A DNA stretch of 9,258 bases from PALSA-607 sp036510735 (GTDB lineage Bacteria; Actinomycetota; Actinomycetes; Acidothermales; Acidothermaceae): contig DATCDK010000291.1 in assembly GCA_036510735.1 (NCBI GenBank), forward strand, positions 1 to 9,258, written 5' to 3'. A program made the position numbers and the translations under genes. This document shows, in pieces, positions 1 to 6,151 of this stretch (its first letter is position 1; each line of letters begins with the position of its first letter). The notes below the pieces were generated by a model. It saw only the letters and a list, made by a program, of their open reading frames with translations, was not told the origin of the DNA and did not search any database.

Positions 1-696
1 CGTGACGTTCGTTGCGTTCGTCGGCGGCAGTGAGGGGACTGAGGAGTTCGCGGTCAGCAACGTCAGATAAAGGCTGCCCGCCGACTGCGCGAAGATCAGC
101 GTCTGGGCTTGCGCGGCCGTGACACCGAAGGTGACGACGTCCGATTGCTGGGTCGTGCCGGTGGCTTGGCCGGACGACGGCACCAGGGTGCGGCTGCCGA
201 CTGCGATGACCGAAACACGAGGGAGGATCAGTTTCGTGGCGCCGGCCGAGGTGAGAAACACGGCGACCTGCGAACCCGGCGCGATGAACCCGTTGACCCC
301 CGCGGGCCCCGACAGCGAGATGCTCAACGCCACCGTCCCCGCTGTGGGGATTGTCAGCGCGCTCGACGCGTTTTGCTTGCCGAATTTCTGACCGAGAATC
401 TGCTCGCCGGGATAGATCGGCGCCAACGCGACCAGGTTCGCGACCGGGTCGATCGTTGCGAGCGCTCCCTTGGCGACGGCTTCGCGGGCGACCTTTATGA
501 ACTGAAGGTCGCCATCGGCTGAGGCCGCAGCTCCCGTCGTCCCGGCCGGAATGATCTTTTTGGCGACCAGAATCTGCTCGGGCGCCTCGCGGGCCTTCAC
601 CTTCTGGTTCACGTCGTGGACGTAGATCAGCACCAAGCCGGCCCCGAGGGCGGCGATCAGGACGGCGGCGACGAGCAGGACCGTGCGGCGTCCCAT
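1..696 (-). CDS. cpaB: Flp pilus assembly protein CpaB/RcpC (SAF domain), 3' end cut by window edge
   Basis: The visible 232 residues start at ATG 696-694 and run off the left edge without a stop. Residues 6-26 form one hydrophobic N-terminal helix, which would anchor the protein in the membrane with the rest outside. Residues 40-106 fit an SAF domain: QILVAKKIIPAGT, then a return strand ending YPGEQILGQKF. Residues 117-150 and 188-215 match the conserved CpaB core, including a VTAAQAQTLIFAQSAG-type segment near 192-207. CpaB/RcpC proteins are periplasmic or cell-wall-facing parts of the Flp (Tad) pilus secretion machine, and SAF domains are thought to bind the cell wall. The family is usually about 220-280 residues, so little is missing. 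An in-frame TGA three codons upstream makes this the first possible start. A GGGAG stretch lies about 12 bases before it, rather far for a Shine-Dalgarno site. As first gene after a 155-base gap it may lead a tad operon to the left; this is inferred. Confidence 0.88.
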   Translation of the reverse strand, partial: MGRRTVLLVAAVLIAALGAGLVLIYVHDVNQKVKAREAPEQILVAKKIIPAGTTGAAASADGDLQFIKVAREAVAKGALATIDPVANLVALAPIYPGEQILGQKFGKQNASSALTIPTAGTVALSISLSGPAGVNGFIAPGSQVAVFLTSAGATKLILPRVSVIAVGSRTLVPSSGQATGTTQQSDVVTFGVTAAQAQTLIFAQSAGSLYLTLLTANSSVPSLPPTNATNVT

Positions 697-851
697 GCGG
701 CGTCACCACTCCCTTCGCATGCAGGTACGACTGACGCGCATACTCGCACCTCTGCGGGCGGCTGGGCAGGCCTGACCACGCAGGACGCGTTGACGTAGTT
801 CCGCAAGCCTACGGGGGCGGCGGGACTTCGGTCATCTTGCGCGCGGTGGGT
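697..851. other. Intergenic gap between ABC permease and cpaB
   Basis: This 155-base gap separates the end of the ABC permease gene from the start of cpaB, both on the minus strand. It holds no convincing gene. It contains a weak candidate promoter for cpaB and a short inverted repeat overlapping its -10 box (CGTAG at 794-798, CTACG at 809-813). I see no hairpin followed by a T-run that would mark a terminator for the ABC operon. Confidence 0.6.
806..835 (-). promoter_or_regulatory. Weak candidate promoter for cpaB
   Basis: On the minus strand ATGACC (835-830) is followed after 18 bases by TAGGCT (811-806). The second box fits the actinobacterial TAnnnT -10 pattern and the first keeps the TGAC core of a -35 box. 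Transcription would start about 100 bases upstream of cpaB, giving a long leader. An inverted repeat, CGTAG N10 CTACG (794-813), overlaps the -10 box and could be an operator, though such short repeats arise by chance. Assignment is tentative. Confidence 0.28.
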
Positions 852-2354
852 TCAGCCGTTCGACACGGCGGCGACGACTCTCGCACGCACCAACGGGTCA
901 TCCCAGCGGCGGAAGCTCTGGGCGATAGACAGGCCGCTGAGCGAGACCAAACCTGATGCGAGCACGAGGCAGGCGTACAACGACTGCTCGTGGGCGGACA
1001 GGGCGAACAGCAGGCCGATGAGGGTCGTGACGGTCGCGAGCCGTACCGAATACACGGCCATGGCCGCTGGCGGTGCCGGGGTATCGCGGTGTCCCCGCAG
1101 GTCCGCCCGGTGCGGGGTGCGGATCGAGAGCCGCAGGCAGGTGGCCAGGACGACCCCGGTGCAGGACGCCAGGCAGCAGGCCATGGCTACGAGGTCGGCG
1201 GCCGTTATCGGTCCGGCGGCGCGCACGCTGCCGGCGATGGCCGCGACGAGACAACTACCGCCGATGGTCTCTCCAAGAACGATCGTCTTCGCGGTCACCG
1301 CTAGCCGCGGCGGGTGCGGGAGCGTCGCCAGCCAGGTCGCACCCCCGGCGTCGAGGCAGAACATGTTGACGCCGTAGAGGAGTCCGGCGCCGGCGGCGAC
1401 GAGCGCGGGAAGGAGCACTAGTGAGTCCCACCGCAGCGCCGCAGTAGCCGCGACCACGCCTGGCAGGACCGCAAGCACGAGCAAGCCGCGGCGCAATGGT
1501 GCGGCCCGCCACACGTTGGCGCGGTCGACGCGGACGAGAGTGGCGAGCGGGCTGGGCGGCATCGGTCGGCGGCGCTCGACGCGCGACTCCCGGAACCTCG
1601 TACGGTCGCCGGGACGCCGAAGTGCCCACGCACAAATCCGCGGTCCGCACCAAAGACAGCCCAACAAGATGACCGCTAGCGCCACCGTTCCCGACGCCCA
1701 GGCGGCGTAACGGTGCGCGCCACCCGCGAGGACGGCGGACACGGCCGGTTTCGTCGGTGCGTTGTCGAGGACCCGGTAACCCAGGTGTGCCTGCAGCACG
1801 ATGAGCGTGATCACCACGATGACCGCCGTCAGTGCCCACACAGCGCGGCGGCCGAGAAGGCTCTGGCGGGCGCCAATCAAGAGCCACGCGACCATCTGAC
1901 CGGCGACCGTGACCATGGCGACGTAGACCAACGTCGTGACCAGCGCAAGTCCGAGGCCGGGACGGGCACCTGTCACGAAGGACGTCATGCCGAAGAGCAG
2001 GACGAACTGGCTCATCCATGCCAGGTTCAGCGGCGCGACGAGCAGCGACTCGAAGAAGTGCGTCGCCGGGCGGATCGGGTAGGCGACCAGTTGTTCGGGT
2101 GGAAACAGTTCGTTACCGCCACCGGCCGCGAGCGGAGCGACGAGCGAGAGCACGGCGAACCCGAGGAATGCCGTCGGTCCAAGGACCGTGACGTCGAAGG
2201 ATCGGGAGCGTGGCGCGAGCTGACCCGCGATGACGGCGGCGGTCAACAGGCCGGGTATGCACGCGGCCAGCACGAGCAGCCCGACGCGGACGCGTTCGGC
2301 TCTGACCATCTGCCAGCGCAACCGAACGAGCGCGGGTAGTTGTGCTCCTGTCAT
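852..2354 (-). CDS. ABC transporter permease, about 12 membrane segments
   Basis: This 500-residue integral membrane protein is the likely permease for the ATPase encoded just upstream. Hydrophobic stretches lie near residues 23-45, 56-77, 105-130, 133-160, 171-188, 221-245, 300-318, 321-345, 366-386, 397-418, 443-462 and 467-487, suggesting two six-helix halves. They are split by a basic, arginine-rich loop at about 246-295. The motif FPPEQLVAYPIRP at residues 84-96 resembles a loop I recall from actinobacterial ABC-2-like permeases. The reading frame stays open to 2513, but that extension overlaps the ATPase gene and is rich in Arg and Cys, so I start at ATG 2354-2352, 13 bases after the ATPase stop. 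No clear Shine-Dalgarno site precedes it, which suggests translational coupling. The substrate cannot be told, and I see no specific symbol. Confidence 0.8.
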   Translation of the reverse strand: MTGAQLPALVRLRWQMVRAERVRVGLLVLAACIPGLLTAAVIAGQLAPRSRSFDVTVLGPTAFLGFAVLSLVAPLAAGGGNELFPPEQLVAYPIRPATHFFESLLVAPLNLAWMSQFVLLFGMTSFVTGARPGLGLALVTTLVYVAMVTVAGQMVAWLLIGARQSLLGRRAVWALTAVIVVITLIVLQAHLGYRVLDNAPTKPAVSAVLAGGAHRYAAWASGTVALAVILLGCLWCGPRICAWALRRPGDRTRFRESRVERRRPMPPSPLATLVRVDRANVWRAAPLRRGLLVLAVLPGVVAATAALRWDSLVLLPALVAAGAGLLYGVNMFCLDAGGATWLATLPHPPRLAVTAKTIVLGETIGGSCLVAAIAGSVRAAGPITAADLVAMACCLASCTGVVLATCLRLSIRTPHRADLRGHRDTPAPPAAMAVYSVRLATVTTLIGLLFALSAHEQSLYACLVLASGLVSLSGLSIAQSFRRWDDPLVRARVVAAVSNG

Positions 2355-2367
2355 GAAAGCAGCGCCG

Positions 2368-3099
2368 TCATGACAGCAGTGTGCGGTAGCGCAGTTCGCC
2401 GGCCTCACCGCGCAGTTCGGCCGATGGGCCTGCTGCGACGATCTGCCCTGCGCGCAGCACGACAACCTCGTCGCACGCGGCTGCCGCGAGCTCAAGCAGG
2501 TGCGTCGATACAACCACTGCCGAACCGTTGTTCCGTGCCTCTGAAATCACTTGCATGGTCGCGTCGACGCCGAGCGGATCGACGCCGTCGAATGGCTCGT
2601 CGAGGAGCAACACTGACGGCGCATGCAACACAGCTAGCACGACCGAAAGCCGGCGTCCCATGCCATGCGAGAACCCCGCCGTGACCCGATCGGCCGCCCC
2701 GACGAGGTCGAACAGATCGAGCAGTTCGCTCGCGCGGTCCTTCCATTCAGGTCCTAGCCCGCGCAGCTTGGCCGCAAGTGCGAGGTGCTCCCACGGTGTC
2801 GCGCGGGGAATCAGCCCGCCGACGTCCGGGCAGTAGCCGACGTGCGCCTTGGCCGTCGCGGGGTCACGCGCCACATCAACACCGGCGACCATGACCTGAC
2901 CGCTGGTCGCAGGGAGGACGCCGGCCAGCACCCGCAATGTCGTCGACTTGCCAGCGCCATTGCGGCCCACGAGGGCGACGGCCGACGCGGGTTGCACAGT
3001 CAGGTCGAGGGAGCGGACCGCGACGACCGGGCCGAACGCGACGCGCAAGCCGATCGTTTCGACGTGGGCCGGCGTGTGGGCGGGCGTGTGGGCGACCAC
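2368..3099 (-). CDS. ABC transporter ATP-binding protein
   Basis: This 243-residue cytoplasmic ATPase would power transport through the adjacent permease. Visible motifs are Walker A GRNGAGKST (45-53), the signature region FSHGMGRRL (143-151), Walker B VLLLDEPF (163-170), a D-loop GVDP (172-175) and the switch histidine H200. The Q-loop position reads GYCPD, with Asp92 where Gln is usual. The SHGM form of the signature in place of SGGQ is common in ABC-2-type exporters. The N-terminus carries a small AHTP repeat (residues 3-10) from a 12-base duplication in the DNA. The start is GTG at 3099-3097, chosen for the near-perfect GGAGGTGA six bases upstream. The gene ends 13 bases before the permease start, so the two form an operon. 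A role in export is more likely than import because no substrate-binding protein is encoded nearby, but this is inference. Confidence 0.9.
   Translation of the reverse strand: MVAHTPAHTPAHVETIGLRVAFGPVVAVRSLDLTVQPASAVALVGRNGAGKSTTLRVLAGVLPATSGQVMVAGVDVARDPATAKAHVGYCPDVGGLIPRATPWEHLALAAKLRGLGPEWKDRASELLDLFDLVGAADRVTAGFSHGMGRRLSVVLAVLHAPSVLLLDEPFDGVDPLGVDATMQVISEARNNGSAVVVSTHLLELAAAACDEVVVLRAGQIVAAGPSAELRGEAGELRYRTLLS
3071..3094. repeat. 12-base tandem duplication inside the ABC ATPase 5' end
   Basis: GGCGTGTGGGCG occurs twice in direct succession (3071-3082 and 3083-3094). A partly matching copy precedes it. On the coding (minus) strand it encodes the short HTPAHTPA repeat near the N-terminus. 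Because the unit is a multiple of three, copy-number change would keep the frame. Confidence 0.75.
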
Positions 3100-3102
3100 T
3101 GC

Positions 3103-3110
3103 TCACCTCC
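3103..3110 (-). promoter_or_regulatory. Ribosome binding site of the ABC ATPase gene
   Basis: GGAGGTGA on the minus strand closely matches the anti-Shine-Dalgarno sequence. Its GGAGG core ends six bases before GTG 3099, which fixes this non-ATG start. Confidence 0.75.
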
Positions 3111-3158
3111 GGCACCAGAAGCAACTGCGCGATCTCGCTTGTCTGCTCGACCGTCTGT

Positions 3159-3203
3159 GCATCCCACTGAAGGGCATCCCACTGAAGGGCGTCCCCCTGA
3201 AGG
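3159..3203. repeat. 15-base tandem repeat, three copies
   Basis: GCATCCCACTGAAGG occurs at 3159-3173 and 3174-3188, followed by a third copy with two changes, GCGTCCCCCTGAAGG, at 3189-3203. The array is noncoding, 18 bases downstream of the fadD15 stop codon and about 50 bases upstream of the ABC ribosome binding site. There are no spacers, so it is not CRISPR. Confidence 0.9.
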
Positions 3204-3220
3204 CCCCCACCTCTCCTATG

Positions 3221-5068
3221 TCAGGGTGCCATCTGGGCGCTTGGTCCGGTGGGCGAATACAAACCTTCGATGTCGTCGGCAAATTCTGTCATGACCACAC
3301 TCCGCCGCAGCTTGAGTGTCGGGGTGAGCTGCCCCCCGGCTTCGGTGAAGTCGCGATCAAGGATCCGGAAGCGCCGGATCGACTCCGCACGCGACACCAC
3401 CCGGTTGGCGTCCTCGACGGCCGCCGCGATCTCGGCCAGCAGTTCGGGGTCTTCGCGCAGGTCGGCAAGGCTCAGCGACGGATCCTTGCCGACCTTTGTC
3501 TTCCAGGTGGCGAGTGCCTCCTCATCGATCGTGATCAAGGCGGCGATGTAGGGCCGCCGGTCGCCGAGCACCATTGCCTGTGCAATCAAGGGGTGGCTGC
3601 GCAGCCGGTCCTCGAGCTGGGCGGGCGAGACGTTCTTACCGCCTGCCGTGACCAGGATTTCCTTCTTGCGTCCGGTGATGGTGATGAAGCCGTCGTTGTC
3701 GATGGCACCGAGATCGCCGGTGTGCAGGAAACCGTCGGCGTCGAGGGCTGCCGCCGTCGCATCGGGATCGGCCCAATAACGGTCGAAGACATGCTGCCCG
3801 CGCACCAGCAACTCGCCGTCGTCGGCGACTCGCACCGTCGTGCCCGCGAGTGGTGGACCAACGGTGCCGATCTTGACCGCATCAGGGCGATTGACGGCTG
3901 CCGCCGCGGTTGTCTCGGTGAGCCCCCAGCCTTCGAGCACCGGGATTCCGGCACCCCTAAAGAAGTGGCCGAGCCGGACGCCGAGTGGCGCGCCGCCGGA
4001 AATCACCCACTGCACGTCGCCGCCGAGGGCCGCGCGCAGCTTGCGAAACACGAGGACGTCGAGCGCGGCACGCTTCAGCCGCAGGGTCACTGGCACCTTG
4101 CCGCGCTCCATCGCCTCGCTGGCGTGGATCGCCGTGGCGGACGCAAGCGCGAAGATCTTGCCCTTGTTCGCGTCTACCGCCTTTTGTTGCGCGCCCGCAT
4201 AGAGCTTTTCGAACACAAAGGGGACGGCGAGCAGCAGCGTCGGCTTGAACGCGGCGAGGTCTTCTTGCAACGAACGCGTGTTGGGGCAGTGGCCGACAGG
4301 TACGGCCGCCTGCACGAGGGCGACCTGGATGTCGCGCGCGAAGACGTGTGCGAGGGGCAGGAAGAGCAGCGCACTGGTATCGCTGGTAAACAGCGCGGGC
4401 AAACTGCCGACGGCGCTGGTTGCGCCGAACAAAAGGTTGCGATGGGTGAGGGCGCAGCCCTTCGGTCGGCCAGTGGTGCCAGACGTGTAGATGATCGATG
4501 CAAGTGAGGCCGCGTTGACGGACTCCCTCGCGGCCGCGAGCGTGGCCGGCTTGGCTGCGCCGCCCTCGCGCGCTAGCTCATCGAGGTCGCGGTTTTCGAT
4601 CACCCAGATCTTGCGCAGGTCGGGGATCTGGTCACGGATCTCGGCGACCGTCGATGCGTGCTTGTCGGTCTCGACCACGACACCGACGGCCTGCGAATCG
4701 CCGAGGATCCAACAGATCTGGTCGGGGGCCGAGGTCTCATAGATCGGAACGGTCACCAGGCCGGCATGCCACAGCGCGTAGTCGGTCAGGGTCCACTCGT
4801 AGCGCGTTCTCGACAGCAAGCCGACCCGCTGGCCGGGCGTGAATCCGGCAGCAAGGAACCCCGCGGCGAGGGACTCGACCTGCGCGAAGAACTCCGCCGC
4901 GCTGACCGGCGTCCACGCAGTGCTTGTTGCCGTTCCTGGTTCGACCGCCTCGGGACGGCGGCGGAACATCACGGCGTCCGGCCGCGTATTCGCATGCGCC
5001 ACGACGACGTCGGTCAAGGTCGCATCGTCGGCGATCGTCACCACCGCCGGCGAGGTGAACTCGCGCAA
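3221..5068 (-). CDS. fadD15: Long-chain fatty acid-CoA ligase, FadD15 type
   Basis: This 615-residue AMP-forming enzyme should activate long-chain fatty acids to acyl-CoA through an acyl-AMP intermediate, using ATP and CoA. The ANL-family motifs are complete: YTSGTTGRPKG at 194-204 (ATP loop), GWGLTE at 380-385, TGD at 450-452, GRKKE at 466-470 and the C-terminal LTPTLKLRR with the catalytic-type Lys586. The length fits the family, and the N-terminus MREFTSPAVV plus ETSAPDQICWILGDS (111-125) resemble mycobacterial FadD15 as I remember it. The start is TTG 5068-5066, supported by GGAGGGAA six bases upstream and by the N-terminal match. It is divergent from the zinc-ribbon gene and followed after 121 bases by the ABC pair. 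The exact fatty acid preference cannot be read from sequence; a role in supplying acyl-CoA for lipid synthesis or degradation is general family knowledge. Confidence 0.92.
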   Translation of the reverse strand: MREFTSPAVVTIADDATLTDVVVAHANTRPDAVMFRRRPEAVEPGTATSTAWTPVSAAEFFAQVESLAAGFLAAGFTPGQRVGLLSRTRYEWTLTDYALWHAGLVTVPIYETSAPDQICWILGDSQAVGVVVETDKHASTVAEIRDQIPDLRKIWVIENRDLDELAREGGAAKPATLAAARESVNAASLASIIYTSGTTGRPKGCALTHRNLLFGATSAVGSLPALFTSDTSALLFLPLAHVFARDIQVALVQAAVPVGHCPNTRSLQEDLAAFKPTLLLAVPFVFEKLYAGAQQKAVDANKGKIFALASATAIHASEAMERGKVPVTLRLKRAALDVLVFRKLRAALGGDVQWVISGGAPLGVRLGHFFRGAGIPVLEGWGLTETTAAAAVNRPDAVKIGTVGPPLAGTTVRVADDGELLVRGQHVFDRYWADPDATAAALDADGFLHTGDLGAIDNDGFITITGRKKEILVTAGGKNVSPAQLEDRLRSHPLIAQAMVLGDRRPYIAALITIDEEALATWKTKVGKDPSLSLADLREDPELLAEIAAAVEDANRVVSRAESIRRFRILDRDFTEAGGQLTPTLKLRRSVVMTEFADDIEGLYSPTGPSAQMAP

Positions 5069-5071
5069 CCG

Positions 5072-5079
5072 TTCCCTCC
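5072..5079 (-). promoter_or_regulatory. Ribosome binding site deciding the TTG start of fadD15
   Basis: GGAGGGAA on the minus strand has its GGAGG core six bases before TTG 5068. It supports initiation at this rare codon. Confidence 0.75.
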
Positions 5080-5135
5080 AGACAGCCGAGTTCTCGCGCC
5101 GAGGCGCTCGACGGCTCCGCGACGGAACGTATCTG

Positions 5136-5165
5136 ATTAGGCCATTTGCTCACGCGAAGGGTCAA
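5136..5165 (-). promoter_or_regulatory. Candidate vegetative promoter of fadD15
   Basis: On the minus strand TTGACC (5165-5160) matches five of six -35 consensus bases and is followed after 18 bases by CCTAAT (5141-5136), which matches four of six -10 bases. Transcription would begin near 5129, giving a leader of about 60 bases before the fadD15 TTG start. The promoter lies in the 128-base divergent region shared with the zinc-ribbon gene on the plus strand. Confidence 0.5.
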
Positions 5166-5196
5166 GGCGCCCGCCCGGACTGCCGACGACAACGTC

Positions 5197-5682
5197 GTGA
5201 GCGACCAGGCCGATATTCGCTGCCCGCACTGCGGCGCGCTGCTGCGCTCCGGCGCGCAGTGGTGCACCTTGTGCTACGCCGACCTTCGGCCCAAACCAGA
5301 GCCGGAACCCGTCGCGGTCAGCACTCGTGAGCCCAGCTACGCAGCCGGTGCGAGTCCGGTCGACCCACCGCTGTCTCCGCTCGAGGCAGCGGCGCAGGCC
5401 CTTCTGCGGCCGGCCGAGACCGACGCAGAGGCCGACTCCTCGGCTCCGCCGGTCGGGTGGCCGTGTACCGGGTGCGGGGAAATCGTCTCGTTCGACGAGG
5501 ACGCCTGCCCGGCTTGCGGAACCCGATTTCTGGACGGCGCGCGGGGCGAGCCTGACCTACTCGATCGCATCGGGCCTGGGGGTCTGCCCGTCAGTACGCA
5601 GACCCTGATCATCGCCGGCGGAGCGGTAGCGATCATCGCGATCGTCACCGCCGCTCTGTACATCATCGGCATGCTTGTCTGA
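5197..5682 (+). CDS. Double zinc-ribbon protein with C-terminal membrane anchor
   Basis: The 161-residue product has two treble-cysteine pairs: CPHC/CTLC (C9, C12, C23, C26) and CTGC/CPAC (C90, C93, C104, C107). Each would bind one zinc ion. A Pro/Glu/Ala-rich, probably disordered linker spans about 31-85. Residues 137-160 form one strongly hydrophobic helix at the very C-terminus, so the zinc ribbons most likely sit in the cytoplasm, held to the membrane by a tail anchor. I chose GTG 5197 because the conserved ribbon follows closely (VSDQADIRCPHCG). The frame stays open upstream to TTG 5146, but that extension looks unstructured. No Shine-Dalgarno site is visible for either start. Its function is unknown; such small ribbon proteins often mediate protein contacts. 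It is divergent from fadD15 and 36 bases upstream of the SRPBCC gene. Confidence 0.75.
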   Translation: MSDQADIRCPHCGALLRSGAQWCTLCYADLRPKPEPEPVAVSTREPSYAAGASPVDPPLSPLEAAAQALLRPAETDAEADSSAPPVGWPCTGCGEIVSFDEDACPACGTRFLDGARGEPDLLDRIGPGGLPVSTQTLIIAGGAVAIIAIVTAALYIIGMLV

Positions 5683-5705
5683 CCGCCGCCCTGCTGCTCG
5701 ACCAG

Positions 5706-5719
5706 TAGGGTGTGCGCGG
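5706..5719 (+). promoter_or_regulatory. Possible leaderless promoter of the SRPBCC gene
   Basis: TAGGGT (5706-5711) fits the actinobacterial TAnnnT -10 pattern and is followed after seven bases by GTG 5719. Transcription starting at that G would give a leaderless mRNA. No convincing -35 box is seen, which is common for such promoters. Confidence 0.35.
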
Positions 5720-6147
5720 TGACTGAACTAAGCCGGTCGAGCATCGTCATCAACGCCGACCCGGCAGCCGTGATGAAGGTCATCGCAGACTTCCCGTCGT
5801 ACCCGCAGTGGATCACGTTCATTCAGGCAGTCGAGGTCCTCGACTCTGACGAGACAGGACGCGCGACCGTGGTCCGCTTTGTGCTCGACGCCGGAGTCGT
5901 CGTCGACGACTACGCGCTGGCATACACATGGGCGGACGACGAGGTGAGCTGGCGGTTGGTCCGTGCGACGTCGATCAAGGCCATGGATGGCAGCTACCGG
6001 CTCAGGCCTGCAGAGGGCGGCACGGAGGTCGACTACGCGCTGTCGATCGACATCGACATGCCACTTCTCGGGGTTTTCAAGCGCAAGGCCGAGCAGGTCT
6101 TGATCGACACCGCGTTGCGGGCTTTGAAGGTCCGCGTGGAAGCATGA
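5719..6147 (+). CDS. SRPBCC (START-like / polyketide cyclase) family protein
   Basis: The 142-residue product fits the size and pattern of single-domain SRPBCC proteins, which form a helix-grip fold around a hydrophobic ligand pocket. Typical features are the opening strand SSIVINADPAAV (7-18), the helix plus FPSYPQW (25-31), alternating strands around 49-113 (including SWRL and GTEVDYALSI), and a long C-terminal helix at about 119-140. There is no signal peptide or membrane segment. I start at GTG 5719 rather than the in-frame GTG 5710, because 5710 overlaps the TAGGGT box. The gene ends four bases before the glucokinase start, so the two are co-transcribed. A similar small protein lies near fadD15 in mycobacteria, from memory (Rv2185c region). 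Binding or transport of a lipid is plausible given the neighbours but is inference. Confidence 0.85.
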   Translation: MTELSRSSIVINADPAAVMKVIADFPSYPQWITFIQAVEVLDSDETGRATVVRFVLDAGVVVDDYALAYTWADDEVSWRLVRATSIKAMDGSYRLRPAEGGTEVDYALSIDIDMPLLGVFKRKAEQVLIDTALRALKVRVEA

Positions 6148-6151
6148 CGCC

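Larger units (their letters stand above)
3100..3220. other. Gap between fadD15 and the ABC operon
   Basis: These 121 bases lie between the fadD15 stop and the ABC ATPase start, both on the minus strand. They contain the ABC ribosome binding site and a three-copy 15-base tandem repeat beginning 18 bases past the fadD15 stop. I see no clear -35/-10 pair for the ABC genes and no classical terminator, so whether the ABC genes are read through from fadD15 is open. Confidence 0.6.

Noticed and set aside
794..813. Rho-independent terminator formed by CGTAG N10 CTACG after the ABC permease
   Set aside because: The stem has only five pairs and no T-run follows on the minus strand. It is mentioned only as a possible operator.
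1255..2019. A 254-codon minus-strand frame inside the permease gene
   Set aside because: It is a frame-shifted shadow of the permease, very rich in Arg, Pro and Gly, and has no domain. The permease frame has clear membrane helices.
2355..2513. N-terminal extension of the ABC permease by 53 codons
   Set aside because: It overlaps the ATPase coding region in another frame, is rich in Arg, Cys and His, and lacks a ribosome binding site. ATG 2354 gives a normal permease N-terminus.
3159..3203. CRISPR array at the 15-base repeat
   Set aside because: The units are directly joined with no spacers and are too short for CRISPR repeats; no cas gene is near.
2948..4507. A 519-codon open frame on the plus strand, opposite fadD15 and the ABC ATPase
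   Set aside because: It covers two genes with full catalytic motifs on the other strand, has a composition rich in Arg, Gly and Asp with no recognisable domain, and runs through the tandem repeat. High GC creates such long antisense frames.
5146..5196. TTG 5146 as the start of the zinc-ribbon protein
   Set aside because: There is no ribosome binding site, the added 17 residues show no feature, and the candidate fadD15 promoter occupies this stretch. GTG 5197 is nearer the conserved ribbon.
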